From NCBI GenBank assembly GCA_021234155.1, contig JAJEKV010000019.1, forward strand, positions 5,780,284 to 5,844,283: a DNA stretch of 64,000 nucleotides. Reading direction: 5' to 3'. Positions 47,931 to 57,711 of the stretch are shown piece by piece. The stretch comes from Isoetes taiwanensis. Taxonomy: Eukaryota > Streptophyta > Lycopodiopsida > Isoetales > Isoetaceae. The notes below the pieces were generated by a model, which did no database searches, was not told the DNA's origin, and worked only from the letters and a program-made list of their open reading frames with translations. Made by a program: the position numbers and the translations under genes. Position 1 is the first letter of the stretch, and each line of letters begins with the position of its first letter.

Positions 47931-49129
47931 GACATATGGCAGTTCGTTGTCCTATGGCCTGGCTGGAAGCACCTGAAGCAAAGCTGCTTTTCTATGCACT
48001 CCTGTCTCTTTTCCTTGGGCATGGCCTGCAAAAAGGATCGCACTGCTTTGGAGTAGTTTGACCCTTCCTGCTTGTCTTTGAAGGACACCTGCTTCTTCTC
48101 CTGCTGCTTCCCCTGATTGCTACTATATGGGGCTCTAGCTGGTCCTGGGCTGGCTGTCCTCGGGCTAAAACTGCCTGCTGCCTTGCCTTTATCCTGATAA
48201 TATTGCTGCCTCTGCCCACTATTCTGAGGTCCCGTTCCTTGTAAGCTTATTGCCTTGGACTCTGCTTCTGATACTGTTCTAGGGTTTATTGCCCTTACAA
48301 GCTTGCGGATCTCCTCATTCAGGCCTTCAATGTAGCTTTCTACTGCATGCTTCTCACCTAACTTTGGCACATAGAGCCTCAGCCTCATGAATTCCTCTGT
48401 ATATTTCTGGACTGACTTATTGCCTTGCTGCAACCTGTAGAACTGCTGCATCATGCTGGACTTGTGCTCTCTTGGAACGTAATGGCGCTTGAAGGCTTTA
48501 GCAAACTTCTTGAACCTGCAAGCATCCCTGCTTAAGCCATGAGCCTTGGCATAACCCTTCCACCAAATGCGTGCTGCTCCCTTCAGGTTCGCTGTTGCCA
48601 CCCTACCTTTATCCTTATCCTTCATACCGTAGGCGTTGCCATATTCACTCATCTCGTCAAGCCAAGCCTCCGCCTCCATGTCTGACCTATTCTCGCCCGA
48701 GAATTGCTCGAGCTTCCTGGCCTTCCAAACATTTCCCAATGCAGAGTCTACTTTCTTCTGGTAGTCAGAGGTTCTTGTGTCCCTTTGTCGTCCGTCCGGA
48801 GTGTTCCTCTGCCTTCCATCTGTTCGGTCTTGGTTCTGCTCTTCTTCTTCCTCGGAATCGGAGTCTGAATCTGAGCTTGAGTCGGAGGAGTCCGAGCTGG
48901 GGGACCTTCCTCTCTTGCTCCTCTTCTTGTCTCTTCCTGTTTTCCGAGCTGATGCTTGCGGCAGTTGAGCGTTACCCACCGAACCTGCTCCTGCTTGTGC
49001 GGCTAGCAAAGCCTTTATCTGCTCAAGGTCCGTCCTCATCTGGGATAATTCTTCTTCTGGGGTCATGGGTCCAAATTCTTCAAGCAGGTTTCTTGCCAGA
49101 CGTGGCCTGGGCGGACTCTGTTCTTCCAT
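47927..49129 (-). CDS. Chromovirus Gag
   Basis: About 400 codons from the first ATG (49129); the open frame continues upstream to 49180 without ATG. It has a proline/arginine start, a Ser/Asp/Glu-rich low-complexity tract ([19 protein letters not shown]), the retrotransposon gag domain ([46 protein letters not shown]) and a CCHC zinc knuckle near the C-terminus ([14 protein letters not shown]). It packages RNA. A TATA box (49273-49282, minus) lies about 145 bp upstream, and a possible splice acceptor TATGCAG is just before the frame. It overlaps pol by ATGA. Confidence 0.9.
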   Translation of the reverse strand: MEEQSPPRPRLARNLLEEFGPMTPEEELSQMRTDLEQIKALLAAQAGAGSVGNAQLPQASARKTGRDKKRSKRGRSPSSDSSDSSSDSDSDSEEEEEQNQDRTDGRQRNTPDGRQRDTRTSDYQKKVDSALGNVWKARKLEQFSGENRSDMEAEAWLDEMSEYGNAYGMKDKDKGRVATANLKGAARIWWKGYAKAHGLSRDACRFKKFAKAFKRHYVPREHKSSMMQQFYRLQQGNKSVQKYTEEFMRLRLYVPKLGEKHAVESYIEGLNEEIRKLVRAINPRTVSEAESKAISLQGTGPQNSGQRQQYYQDKGKAAGSFSPRTASPGPARAPYSSNQGKQQEKKQVSFKDKQEGSNYSKAVRSFLQAMPKEKRQECIEKQLCFRCFQPGHRTTNCHMS

Positions 49130-49272
49130 ATGTTCTCGGCGTTGTCGTTCCCCTGAGCCTAGGCCTCTAGCTGCATACACAAGTAGTTCATGGCTATATG
49201 GTTAGTTTTTCTTGTTCTCTTGCATTATTTATGTTTGTTGGTATAGTTGGGGACACAAAATACATTAACAAA

Positions 49273-49282
49273 ATATTTATAG
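49273..49282 (-). promoter_or_regulatory. TATA box before gag
   Basis: CTATAAATAT on the minus strand. The same core CTATAAATA precedes the two extra genes. Confidence 0.5.
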
Positions 49283-49355
49283 TGCAAAAGAAATTATATT
49301 CATATTTTATAATATGCTAATACAAAATTAAAACTTCCGGGATCAAGACTGCTAA

Positions 49356-50896
49356 TTATTCTTGATGCCGCCGGTAGGATGGATTATCCTCTAGGAACTT
49401 TTTCACTTGGGCTGTTCCCACTGAATGACCCAAGTTCCTAAGGACATTGGCTGAAGATCCGCCCTGCAAAGCTCTCGCCAAGTCTACTCTGCGGTCGGAG
49501 GTATAAGCTGCGGTCACCGCCAGTCTTCCTTGCCGCCTGTAAGGTATGGCGAAGTCAAAAACATCGAGTGCTACCCTCTTCACCAGGATGGCATACTCGG
49601 TGTTGAGGGGCAACCGCACATGCCGGCCAAATCCTGAGAGCGCAATCAGCATCGACACTCCTTCCTCGCCTCTGGGGGTGAATTTGCGGTGAATTACCGC
49701 TATTCTTCCATCCATCAGCAGGGGAAGGTAGTACCGCAACGACCTGTCGTTGCGAGACGGGTCCTCGGCCACTCGGTATCCAGCTCTGTGTCTGCCCGCA
49801 AAATCATCAACCTCCACCGTGGTGAGCTCCCTGTAGTCTCTGACTGTTGCTGAAGCCCTCCTGAGGTCGAATTCGCCTCTTCTCTCCCGAGGAGGTGTTG
49901 CCGAAGAGCTTGCCGTTAGGATGTTCGAGGTCGCGTAGCGGATCCCCATCTGTTCCTGTAGAGCAAGGAACTCTTCCTCCGTCGGTAGTTTGTTCTCGGC
50001 CTTGTCTGCCTCCATAATCTGCCTGATGCTGCTGTAGGCTTGGATGTCGGAGGTGGACTCTCCCGTGTAAGTGTCGGCTTCCCTTACTTGAAGGGGAAAG
50101 TCAGATGCTCCTCGGACGATGAAGTCGTCCAGGTCCGTTCTTCGGAGTTGGTGCAGCAACTCTTCAGGTCGGTACTCCCTTTCCCTGCACTCCGGGAGGT
50201 TTTGGATGTCGCTTAGAAGTAGAAACTCCTCGCCCTCGACAATAATGGGGGCTAGGCTTGTAATGCCTAGCCCAAGGGGTGGCGCGACTCTAAGAGTTTG
50301 CCGGCTTCTTTCGAAGTCTTGCCACTCTTGTTCTGCTTGTCGCCGCTCCTCCGCTGGGTCGAGCTCGACATAGTCTTCCTCTTCCTCTGATTCCTGTTCC
50401 TCTGAGTCCTCCTCTTCTTTTCCTTCCTGCTCCTGTTCGTATTGCGTGAGGAGCCGTTGTTCTGCTGCTATGGCTAATGGGTCTACGTCCATGGGGGGAA
50501 TGGAGGTTTCCCCCACAGTGTTCTCGGCACGGTGGGTAAGAAAGATTGCCAAGGCGGTGTTAAAAGAGAAGTATTTGGTCCTATTGACAGTTAGGACCAT
50601 TGGCTCGGGTGTGCGCTGCGCCTTGTTTGTCAGGTATTTGGCAATGTTTGGAACATCGCCTAATGCTGCTTCAGGGATTGTCTAGGAACAAAGTAACCTA
50701 TGCAAGGGGGGAGCTGCACTAACGCTGGTTCTACCCTAGCTTGGAACTCAGACAAGACTCTACTGTAAGCTGGGGTTGCGTGTAAGGTTGCTTGGACATC
50801 TACCTCTTTCCTGAAGATATGGAAAATTTGGTCGATGTCGGCCTCGGCAGCATGAGCGCTGGCGCTGTACCATCTGCGAAAATCAGAGGTTGCCAT
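49356..50896 (-). pseudogene. Accessory gene 2: acidic protein of unknown function
   Basis: About 513 codons with one single-base frameshift near 50665-50685 (78-codon and 414-codon frames). Start MATSDFRRWYSAS. The N-terminal third is helical with conserved-looking aromatic residues. It is followed by a strongly acidic tract (EEEDSEEQESEEEEDYVELD) and a folded-looking C-terminal half (LRYYLPLLMDGRIAVIHRKF, EYAILVKRVALDVFDFAIPY). I recognise no family. Acidic tracts are typical of histone chaperones and the neighbour is an H3-like protein, so a partner role is conceivable but only an inference. It has its own TATA box (51011-51019) with a hairpin pair upstream. It is not a known gag, pol or env product. 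Confidence 0.7.
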
Positions 50897-51010
50897 TGGT
50901 TAAATGCAGAAGAGGGTATCAAACGGTTGCAAGAGCGCCTCAGGGAGTTGGAAAATCGGCTGAGAAGGCAGGAGCAGACTTGTAGGGAGCTATTTGAGAA
51001 ATGAGCGACC

Positions 51011-51019
51011 TATTTATAG
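51011..51019 (-). promoter_or_regulatory. TATA box of accessory gene 2
   Basis: TCTATAAATAGG on the minus strand, about 115-120 bp before the ATG at 50896. Confidence 0.6.
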
Positions 51020-51208
51020 AAAAGGGGGAAACCCTAATTTTTGGATGACTTGGAAAATTCCTGAGGTTGGGTAATTCTAGCCTATACTGAGGTCAAAATT
51101 GGAATTTGAAGACTAGACCAAGTGTTTGAACATGGCTGGATTACCTAAAGATGCTATACAACAGGTTGAAGATGATTTGGGCAAGTTCTGGTGAAGAAAT
51201 GGTAGGAG

Positions 51209-51476
51209 GTCTCACAGCTTGCGCCTCGCTCAAAAACTAAAGTTTAGTTCTTCGACCAGGCGCGAGCTGTGAGACATCAGTCCCATTTTGATCAAAATGT
51301 GTCCAATTTGAGTAAACTAAGGGTGTAAGGATGATGGGCTCATCAAATCAGATAGAATTGACTCCTTATTTGGTCAATTTGGAACTGTTTTGGGCAAGTT
51401 TTGGGCAAGGTCTCACAGCTTGCGCCTCGCTCAAAAACTAAAGTTTAGTTTCTTGACAAGGTGCGAGCTGTGAGAC
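51209..51476. repeat. Hairpin pair 1 (67-bp imperfect palindrome, two copies)
   Basis: Copies at 51209-51275 and 51410-51476. Outer arms GTCTCACAGCTTGCGCC and GGCGCGAGCTGTGAGAC, inner palindrome AACTAAAGTTTAGTT. They lie upstream of the accessory gene 2 TATA box and downstream of the H3-like gene. Confidence 0.9.
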
Positions 51477-51617
51477 ATCACGCCTTTCGGTCTGCAAATA
51501 TCCTATTTTGCTGAAATAAAAGCTAAAATCTACTAACTTGTCCTAATTAATCAAGTTCAGGCAATCAAAGTACACAAAATTGCTCTATATTACAAAATTT
51601 TCAATTAGTTACAAAAT

Positions 51618-52887
51618 CTAAGGGCATTCTCCCTTAATGCGGCTCGCAAGATTCATGTCTTGTCGCATGAGGGTTACTCGTTTGGCGTGAACAGTGCAAG
51701 CTATTGAATCTTCGAAGTGTTGCACTATTTTTTCTTCAGCCGCTTCCTGCATTGCCAGCAACGCCTCATCTGTGACCCTATAGTCTGTCCTGAAGTCCTG
51801 CATCACCTCCCGAACTAGTCGAGCAAAAGGGGCACGGGAAATTAGAAGGTCGTAGCTGCGCTGGAAGTGCCTAATCTCCTGCAGTGCTCTCCTCTCCACC
51901 TCCTTCCTGTCGATCTTCTTCTTGGGTGGTGGCTTGGGAGCCTTGGGCTTTGGTGGTGGCGACTTCAAGGTCTGCTCCTTCGTTGGCCGCCCTCCCTCAA
52001 CAAATGCAACCCTATTTCCTTCATAATACTTGTTGTAGGCCTCCCACTTCTTCATATATGCCTCGTGTTCCCTCATCTTCCTCTCGTATATCTTGACTCT
52101 GTCGGTGACGTAGGCTTCTCGGGCAGGTCGTGGCTGTTTCTTCCTATCCCAAGCCGGGTACTCAGGGGGCTTCTGCGCTTGATCTTGCTGGGGCTGCTCA
52201 GGCGCTGGATGCTCAGGTACTACCTGCTCGTCGCCTGGGGGTTTGGAAGAGCTTCCACCTCCAACATTGGGGTTGAAGTCGTCGTCAGAAGAGTCGTCGT
52301 CGGGGTTCGGAGGTTGGTCGGCTGGCCGCTCCTTGATGACGACTTTGGGGTTAGGCTTTCACCTTGGTGGGACGTCCTTCAGACTTCCTTGGGCCGTCCA
52401 CGAATTTCCCCTTCGCCTTCCTCTTCTCCTCGGCCGCCTTCTGTTCCTCCTCTTCCCTCTTCCTCTTTTTCTGCTCCCTCTTCTTTTTCCGGCGTTCATA
52501 CTTCCTGATAAACCTCGCGAGATCTGCTTCCTCTGCTGGTTCAAGTCCTGCCGCCTGCTCCTCGTGCTCGGGGATCTCCGTGGCTGCATCAGAATGGTCC
52601 TCTGCCCTTTCCTGCTGCCTAATCTCCCGCTCTATTTCCTCGTATACCTCCCTTGTCTCCTCGTCCATGGAGGTTGGAGATGTGGCCTCGTCCTGCTCCA
52701 CCTGCTGATTGAAGACATCGATCAGGTCGGACGTGTCTCGATCTTCTGAGATGTCTTCCTCGCTCGAAGGCGAACGACCCCCTCTCGCGAGCCTCTCACG
52801 AAGCATCTGCCGAATGATGTCAGTATCAGTGGCGCTGGTGGTTTCGCCTGGGCGACGCTTCCTGGCGGTCTGTTTGGTTCGGGCCAT
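51618..52887 (-). pseudogene. Accessory gene 1: histone H3-like protein (H3 tail plus H3 fold)
   Basis: About 422 codons with one single-base slip in the AAA at about 52352-52356 (frames 52887-52351 and 52356-51618). The N-terminus is MARTKQTARKRRPGE: the first ten residues are exactly those of histone H3 including K4 and K9; S10 is replaced by Arg. A long charged, helical linker follows, with acidic and Lys/Arg/Glu-rich stretches and a proline/lysine-rich segment (PPPKPKAPKPPPKKK). The C-terminal 95 residues match the H3 fold: EIRHFQRS, PFARLVREVMQDFRTD, MQEAAEEKIVQHFED, HAKRVTLMRQDMNLASRIKGE in part. Loop 1 has canonical H3 length, while EIRHFQ, QEAAE and RVTLM are CENH3-like. It has its own TATA box. 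The likely origin is capture of a host histone gene; the role is unknown. Confidence 0.88.
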
Positions 52888-52990
52888 GTTTTTCGGTTCG
52901 TCAATCGGATATCAGCGTCCAAAGATCGCCTAAGTGCAGGAGAGCGGATTTCTAGGGCTGGGACGTGGAAATGAGGGGGGGGTCTACATC

Positions 52991-52999
52991 TATTTATAG
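52991..52999 (-). promoter_or_regulatory. TATA box of the H3-like gene
   Basis: CTATAAATAG on the minus strand, 104-112 bp upstream of the ATG at 52887. Confidence 0.65.
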
Positions 53000-53100
53000 C
53001 TTTGGAAATTTTAGGTCAAAATTCAAGTTGCTCTATTTAACATGCTAAAGCACCTATTTAATTAAAATTTACACTTATTTCAGACTTTTCCTACTTATTG

Positions 53101-53357
53101 GTCTCACAGCTTGCGCCTCGCTCAAAAACTAAAGTTTAGTTTTTAGACCAGGCGCGAGCTGTGAGATCTCATACATTTCTAGGTTATTTAGGTGATTAAA
53201 ACATGCTATTCTAATTAATTCTTACCTTAGAACTAGCCTTACCACATTACTTTTCCCAAATTCATCATGTTTAGGTGATCTTGGCTCGATGTCTCACAGC
53301 TTGCGCCTCGCTCAAAAACTAAAGTTTAGTTCTTCGACCAGGCGCAAGCTGTGAGAC
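53101..53357. repeat. Hairpin pair 2 (same 67-bp palindrome, two copies)
   Basis: Copies at 53101-53166 and 53291-53357, about 100 bp upstream of the H3-like TATA box and downstream of the PBS. They are nearly identical to pair 1, with a similar 190-200 bp spacing between the two members. Confidence 0.9.
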
Positions 53358-53555
53358 CACCTCACTTAGAAAATTTTTGGCTCATTCTTTTTAATCTTAT
53401 TAAGTTCAAATTCACTTAATTGTTACTAGCTTAGCATAAACTACAAAAATGAGAAAAGAAAAAAAAAATTCCCACTTTTCGAGGCTTGAGGATCCTATCA
53501 AGTTAGTACTACTGGGAGCATGGCCAGTGCTTTGCTCTTGGTCTCCAAGAACATT

Positions 53556-53567
53556 GCTCTGATACCA
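53556..53567 (-). promoter_or_regulatory. Primer binding site (tRNA-iMet)
   Basis: TGGTATCAGAGC on the minus strand, one base from the right LTR. This fixes the element's orientation. Confidence 0.92.
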
Positions 53568-53568
53568 C

Positions 53569-55766
53569 TGTGACGTCCCCTACTCGCATACAGTGCCCTC
53601 ACCGTATACAAACAGGAGTTCTTCCCCCATACCAGCTCCATACTGATACAGGGCCCTCCACATATCACTGCACCCGTAACGAGTCCCAGTGGGAAGAGTG
53701 AAGGTGTCATTATACCCTGTCTCCCTCAGGGCCTACCTAACTGCGGAAGCGTAAACATACATGTCAGTATATAACATAGTCCTTCTTCCACCCAGAAGGG
53801 TGGTGCATCAACATCTGCATAGACAATGATCAGCACATCACATAGGAAGTCCTACCCAAGGCTCAGACTCAAGGGGATGACTGACGGCTTGGGTCTCCAG
53901 AGTTCATTGCAGACAGAATTCATGGCAATGGATTTGGCTGGCATAAGAACATGGCATAGGGTTGTCCACTCCATCCGCCCCTCCTGTGCACACTTTGCAG
54001 AGTAGGCTGAAAAGTGTTGGGACCTGACTGTAGCCCGCCGGATGCATAGCCAAAAGGGCTATTCCTGGGTTCCATCTCCCCAGTTCCGATGGGGTAGGTA
54101 GGGATCCCTACATGCTGACTCAAGGTGACTAGAGGGCCACTGCCCTTATTCGACTGAACCCACTGGAAAGTGAACACCACCCCACGTGTGTCGAGCCCAT
54201 GCCTTGCCCACACGCAGTGGCAAGCCATTAGACCTAGTCACAGTGATCCCCGGTAGGCTTTACACACCAGAGGGATCGTTCAAGAGTCAGGACATGAGCC
54301 TCCTTATAAGCCAGTCTGGCCCCTTCACCCACAACCAGGTGTGGTTCTTGTGCACAGGCCGCATCTACAGTGTGCTAGAGAGGCTATTCTAGGAGCATCA
54401 ACTACAAAGCTTCAGGGCCTCTACCCCCCTTCCCAATACAAGGAGTTCACAGAGAAACATCATCCATATACATCACAGAAGAACTAAAGAACTAGATCTA
54501 TATCATAGAGTTAGGTTCTTTAGTTAGTGTTTGGGATCTAGAGATCTAGATAGCTGCTATGGGCAATTTAATAGGTTAAACCTACTGATTCTATGACTAA
54601 AAGACGGTTTAAGCTATTAAATTGACCAAATACCCCGATCCTTGGGTGGCTCCTCGACTGAGTTCAACCATCCCTGCTGAGGTGATCAATTCGTGGAAAC
54701 CGATGGTGCAATTAAGCTTGGGTAGCGTCACGGGAGGCGGTTTTGGCTCTGGGGCAGCCAAAAAGCGAGCTCTAAAACCCTATGGGCCGAAAACTAGCAA
54801 GCTAGGGTTTTCCTACCCTAAATAGACATGGGGTTTAGGGCTAGGGTTTCCAATTACCCATTTTAGCATGTGGGATAATTGGAAAGGCCCCACTTGCCTT
54901 TAATGGCTAGGTGGCAAAATATGCCTACATGGAAAGGTGTGCCCATATTAATGTGCACATGTGCACATTAATAACATATGAACATACCTAGCAAGTTACC
55001 CCTAGGGGCTACCTACCTCAGGGATAGGTTCAATACGTTGTACGTTTTATACGGAATACGTATGAATTGTATGATACGGCACATATTTGCCGTATAAAAC
55101 GTAAAAAATACGGCAAAAAAAATTTCGGCGTCGGAAGATTTTGGCGTCTGCTTTAAAACAACGTGAAAGCGTCTGGCGAAATTTTTTCGGCGACTGTAAA
55201 ACTGTAAGCGTCTGTGAAAAAAAAAAAAGCGAAACCTTAAATGCTGGCGTGCGAAAGTATTTTCAGCGTCTGCGATCTGAAAAAATTCGCGTCGCGAAAT
55301 TCAAAAAAAAAAAAAATTTTTTTTTTTTTTTACGGATTTAAAATTTTTTTTTTTTTTTTTTGAATTTTGCGTCTGCGAAAATAACGTGAAAGCCGCGTCT
55401 GTGAAAATTTTTTAAAACGCAGCGATCTGGTTTCGGCGTTGCTGCGAAAAAAAAAAAAAAAAATTGTTGCGTTCGCGACGCGGTTTTCAAGTTTAAATGC
55501 GGCTTTCCGCGAAGCTTTCGGCGTCGCCGAAATTTTTTCCTGGCGAGGTTTTAATAACGTTAAATCATTTTTTTTAAAAATACGTATTTTTGACTTTATC
55601 GTCGGGAATTTTAATTTTGTATGCGTATAGAACCTATCCCCGACCTACACGCTATCCGGCCGGGCGTACCGTCAATCGAGGGAGGCGTGTATGCTGCGAT
55701 GGCGATCTGAAGATAAAGATACGCCCCGGGGCGTGATATCGCGGCCTTTGAACGTCCGCGGTCACA
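53569..55766 (-). repeat. Right LTR (5' LTR of the element), with MITE insertion
   Basis: Starts TGTGACGTCCCC, ends GTCACA. It is collinear with the left LTR apart from the MITE at 55021-55640 and the mosaic block of the left copy. The 3' 120 bp differ more than the rest. Confidence 0.88.
55021..55640. mobile_element. MITE inside the right LTR
   Basis: TIRs GGGATAGGTTCAATACG and CGTATAGAACCTATCCC. The left LTR (about 43370-43400) shows the unfilled site GGCTACCTACCTGCTATCC. Both flanks contain ACCTAC, a possible 8-9 bp duplication. The body has runs of A/T and many GCGTCTG(C)GAAA-like units. Confidence 0.8.
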
Positions 55767-57238
55767 AAGACCCTTTGATTCAAGCTCAGGCTCTGGCAGC
55801 TAAATTCGTCTGGAGGACACTACAAGGAGAGTCTTCTGAGTTTTCTCCTGCTCTTAAATTTGTATCCTTTTGGTTGAAGCAAGGTAAGCTCCTGGGAAAG
55901 CCAGCTCTTCCCAGAGATGAACTGGGAGCTTTGTATTATAGCTTCAAGGTGGCCCCCGGAACATCTCCTGTAATGAGAAAGATCCTCCAAGCTTGGGGAG
56001 ATGTGCAACATTTGTTCACCCCCATGATGCCCCCGAGGGAGGCAGGTGAATTCAGCCTTCTTTGGAATACCAAGATATGGGAGAGAGGGGGTCTCCCACT
56101 AGCACTCTCTCATCCACGTATCTTCATCAAATGGAGGGGTTGTGGAATAATAAGCTTGCAACATCTGTGGGTGAATGGTAGGTGGGTTTGTTGGACCACA
56201 TTCAAGCGTAAAATCCAGGCCCCTGGCGAAGGAGATCGCAAAGTACTAAGGGAAATTTTAGCAAACGTCACCAACCAATCAGGAATTGTTGGTCCGTGTG
56301 AGCAATGGTTATTCGAAGGGCAAACAGAATATAGTGTGGTTAGGATCTACCGTGCGCTATGTGAGGTCACTCCCTTGATAGCTGAGGCTAGGCTCGGGGT
56401 GAGCAATGCTGTTGCCAAAATTGCTTTGGCTAACTCCTGGAAATCTATGTGCTCCAGGAAGATACAGTTCTTTAGATGGACAGCTCTGCAAGGGGGACTA
56501 AGTACAAAGGAAAGCTTATTCAAGAAAGGTATTGTGGTTGACGATAGGTGTCCACTTGGTTGTCATGTCATTGAATCTGTGGAGCACCTCTTCTTCTGTT
56601 CTATGATCACAGAATTTTGGCAATGGGTCAGTCCCATTGTTGGGCTAATGATACACCAATTGGTTTGGCCAGAACTACTGATCGCAGATAGGTGCTGTAT
56701 AGAGGCCTCCCTAGTGAACCTTGCACTATGGGTCATATGGAAACACCGTTGTGATGTGGCCTTGGGTGGTCAAGGGATATCCATAATAAAGTTAAGGAAC
56801 TCTTTCAACTCTGTGGTTGCGCTCATGGCATTATCTCATCACAGAAAGTATGGTACAGGCTATAACAAAGAGCTTGATAGATTAGGGACCTTGCAGGGGT
56901 TCTACTCCTACTTCAAGTGTCATTGGGTTGATACTGATAAAAGGGGAGCAGAAGGAACTACGAACATTCAAACAGGTACTCTATATATTCTGAACTAAGG
57001 ATATCAGCTGAGGATCCAGCAGTGGAACGAGGTTGCCTCTCTCCATAGTACCTGCCTTTTGGCGAAGATATGTGACTCCCCTTATAGTACCCAAGGTGGG
57101 AAAGACGAGTAGAAGCTCCCTTCAGTACACGTGCTGTGACCCCTGTAACTACTTCTCTACACACATTGTACATGATTTTCCTATATTTAATATTACATAT
57201 AACCTTACCCTCGAAAAAAAAAAAAAAAAAAAAAAAAA
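55767..57238 (+). pseudogene. L1-like LINE, 3' part with zf-RVT-like domain and poly-A
   Basis: Continues the LINE frame from 41735: DPLIQAQALAAKFVWRTLQ follows GGLGC, as in the plant L1 consensus. The C-terminal domain has KIQFFRWTALQGGLSTKESLFKKG and CPLGCHVIESVEHLFFCS, the zf-RVT-like cysteine/histidine pattern, then the helical tail. The frame runs to 56998, followed by a 3' UTR and a poly-A of about 26 (57213-57238). Directly after the poly-A comes the middle of an LTR. The open frame that starts at 55691 inside the LTR is artificial upstream of 55767. Confidence 0.88.
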
Positions 57239-57697
57239 GATCTATAAATAGAACCGAAACTTCAGTTGGACATATCTCCGCAACCAAAGCTCCGATTGAA
57301 GCGACCTTTAGTTCGTTGGAACCAAACTCAGAGTCTAGTTTCCGAATTAGTGATACATATCCTAGTTCATCCGTATGAGGGGGTAATAGCCGAAAATGTG
57401 ACGGGGGGTCATAAATTACTGCTACATCGACTTTACAGATTTGTAATTACTTTCTAATCTGTGGCTACTTGGAGTAGTGAGATTAGCCTGGAGGGACAAT
57501 AAGCCAGATGCCAGAGCTTTGTATTTGCCAGAGCACTTGTGTTTTGCCATGACCCAGTGGATCCGGTTGGGTGGTTAATGGTGCTGTCATATCAATTGTG
57601 CATGAATAAAGTTTCTTTAGTCCAGTGTTCTATTATTTCATTATGGCTCTATGATTCTGTGTTACTACAACTTCCCAAATATACATGAATTATATCA
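57239..57697 (+). repeat. Left LTR, 3' portion
   Basis: Matches 59534-59990. It begins at TCTATAAATAG, the likely LTR TATA box, right after the LINE poly-A. Confidence 0.88.
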
Positions 57698-57699
57698 AG

Positions 57700-57711
57700 T
57701 GGTATCAGAGC
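57700..57711 (+). promoter_or_regulatory. Primer binding site (tRNA-iMet)
   Basis: TGGTATCAGAGC two bases after the left LTR. Confidence 0.85.

Larger units (their letters stand above)
41736..55766 (-). mobile_element. Chromovirus (Ty3/gypsy) with two extra genes
   Basis: A complete LTR retrotransposon on the minus strand: LTRs start TGTGACGTCCCC and end GTCACA, a PBS for tRNA-iMet adjoins the right LTR, and a purine tract adjoins the left LTR. Reading order from the right: PBS, H3-like gene, acidic-protein gene, gag, then pol (protease, RT, RNase H, integrase, chromodomain). It sits inside the LINE. Damage is light: single-base frameshifts in the H3-like gene, the acidic gene and pol, one stop in pol, and a changed RT active site. 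Confidence 0.93.

Noticed and set aside
48571-49170. A 199-codon plus-strand ORF
   Set aside because: It is antisense to gag; low-complexity Ser/Leu-rich translation is expected from the complement of the acidic tract.
51209-51476. Histone-mRNA 3' stem-loop downstream of the H3-like gene
   Set aside because: The hairpins are far larger than the 6-bp animal stem-loop, occur in pairs upstream of both genes, and lack the purine-rich downstream element.
51867-52749. Long plus-strand ORFs rich in Leu/Pro/Ser
   Set aside because: Complement of the Glu/Lys/Arg-rich linker of the H3-like gene; no family match.
55691-55766. LINE ORF starting at 55691
   Set aside because: The first 25 codons are LTR sequence that happens to be in frame; LINE homology begins after GTCACA at 55767.
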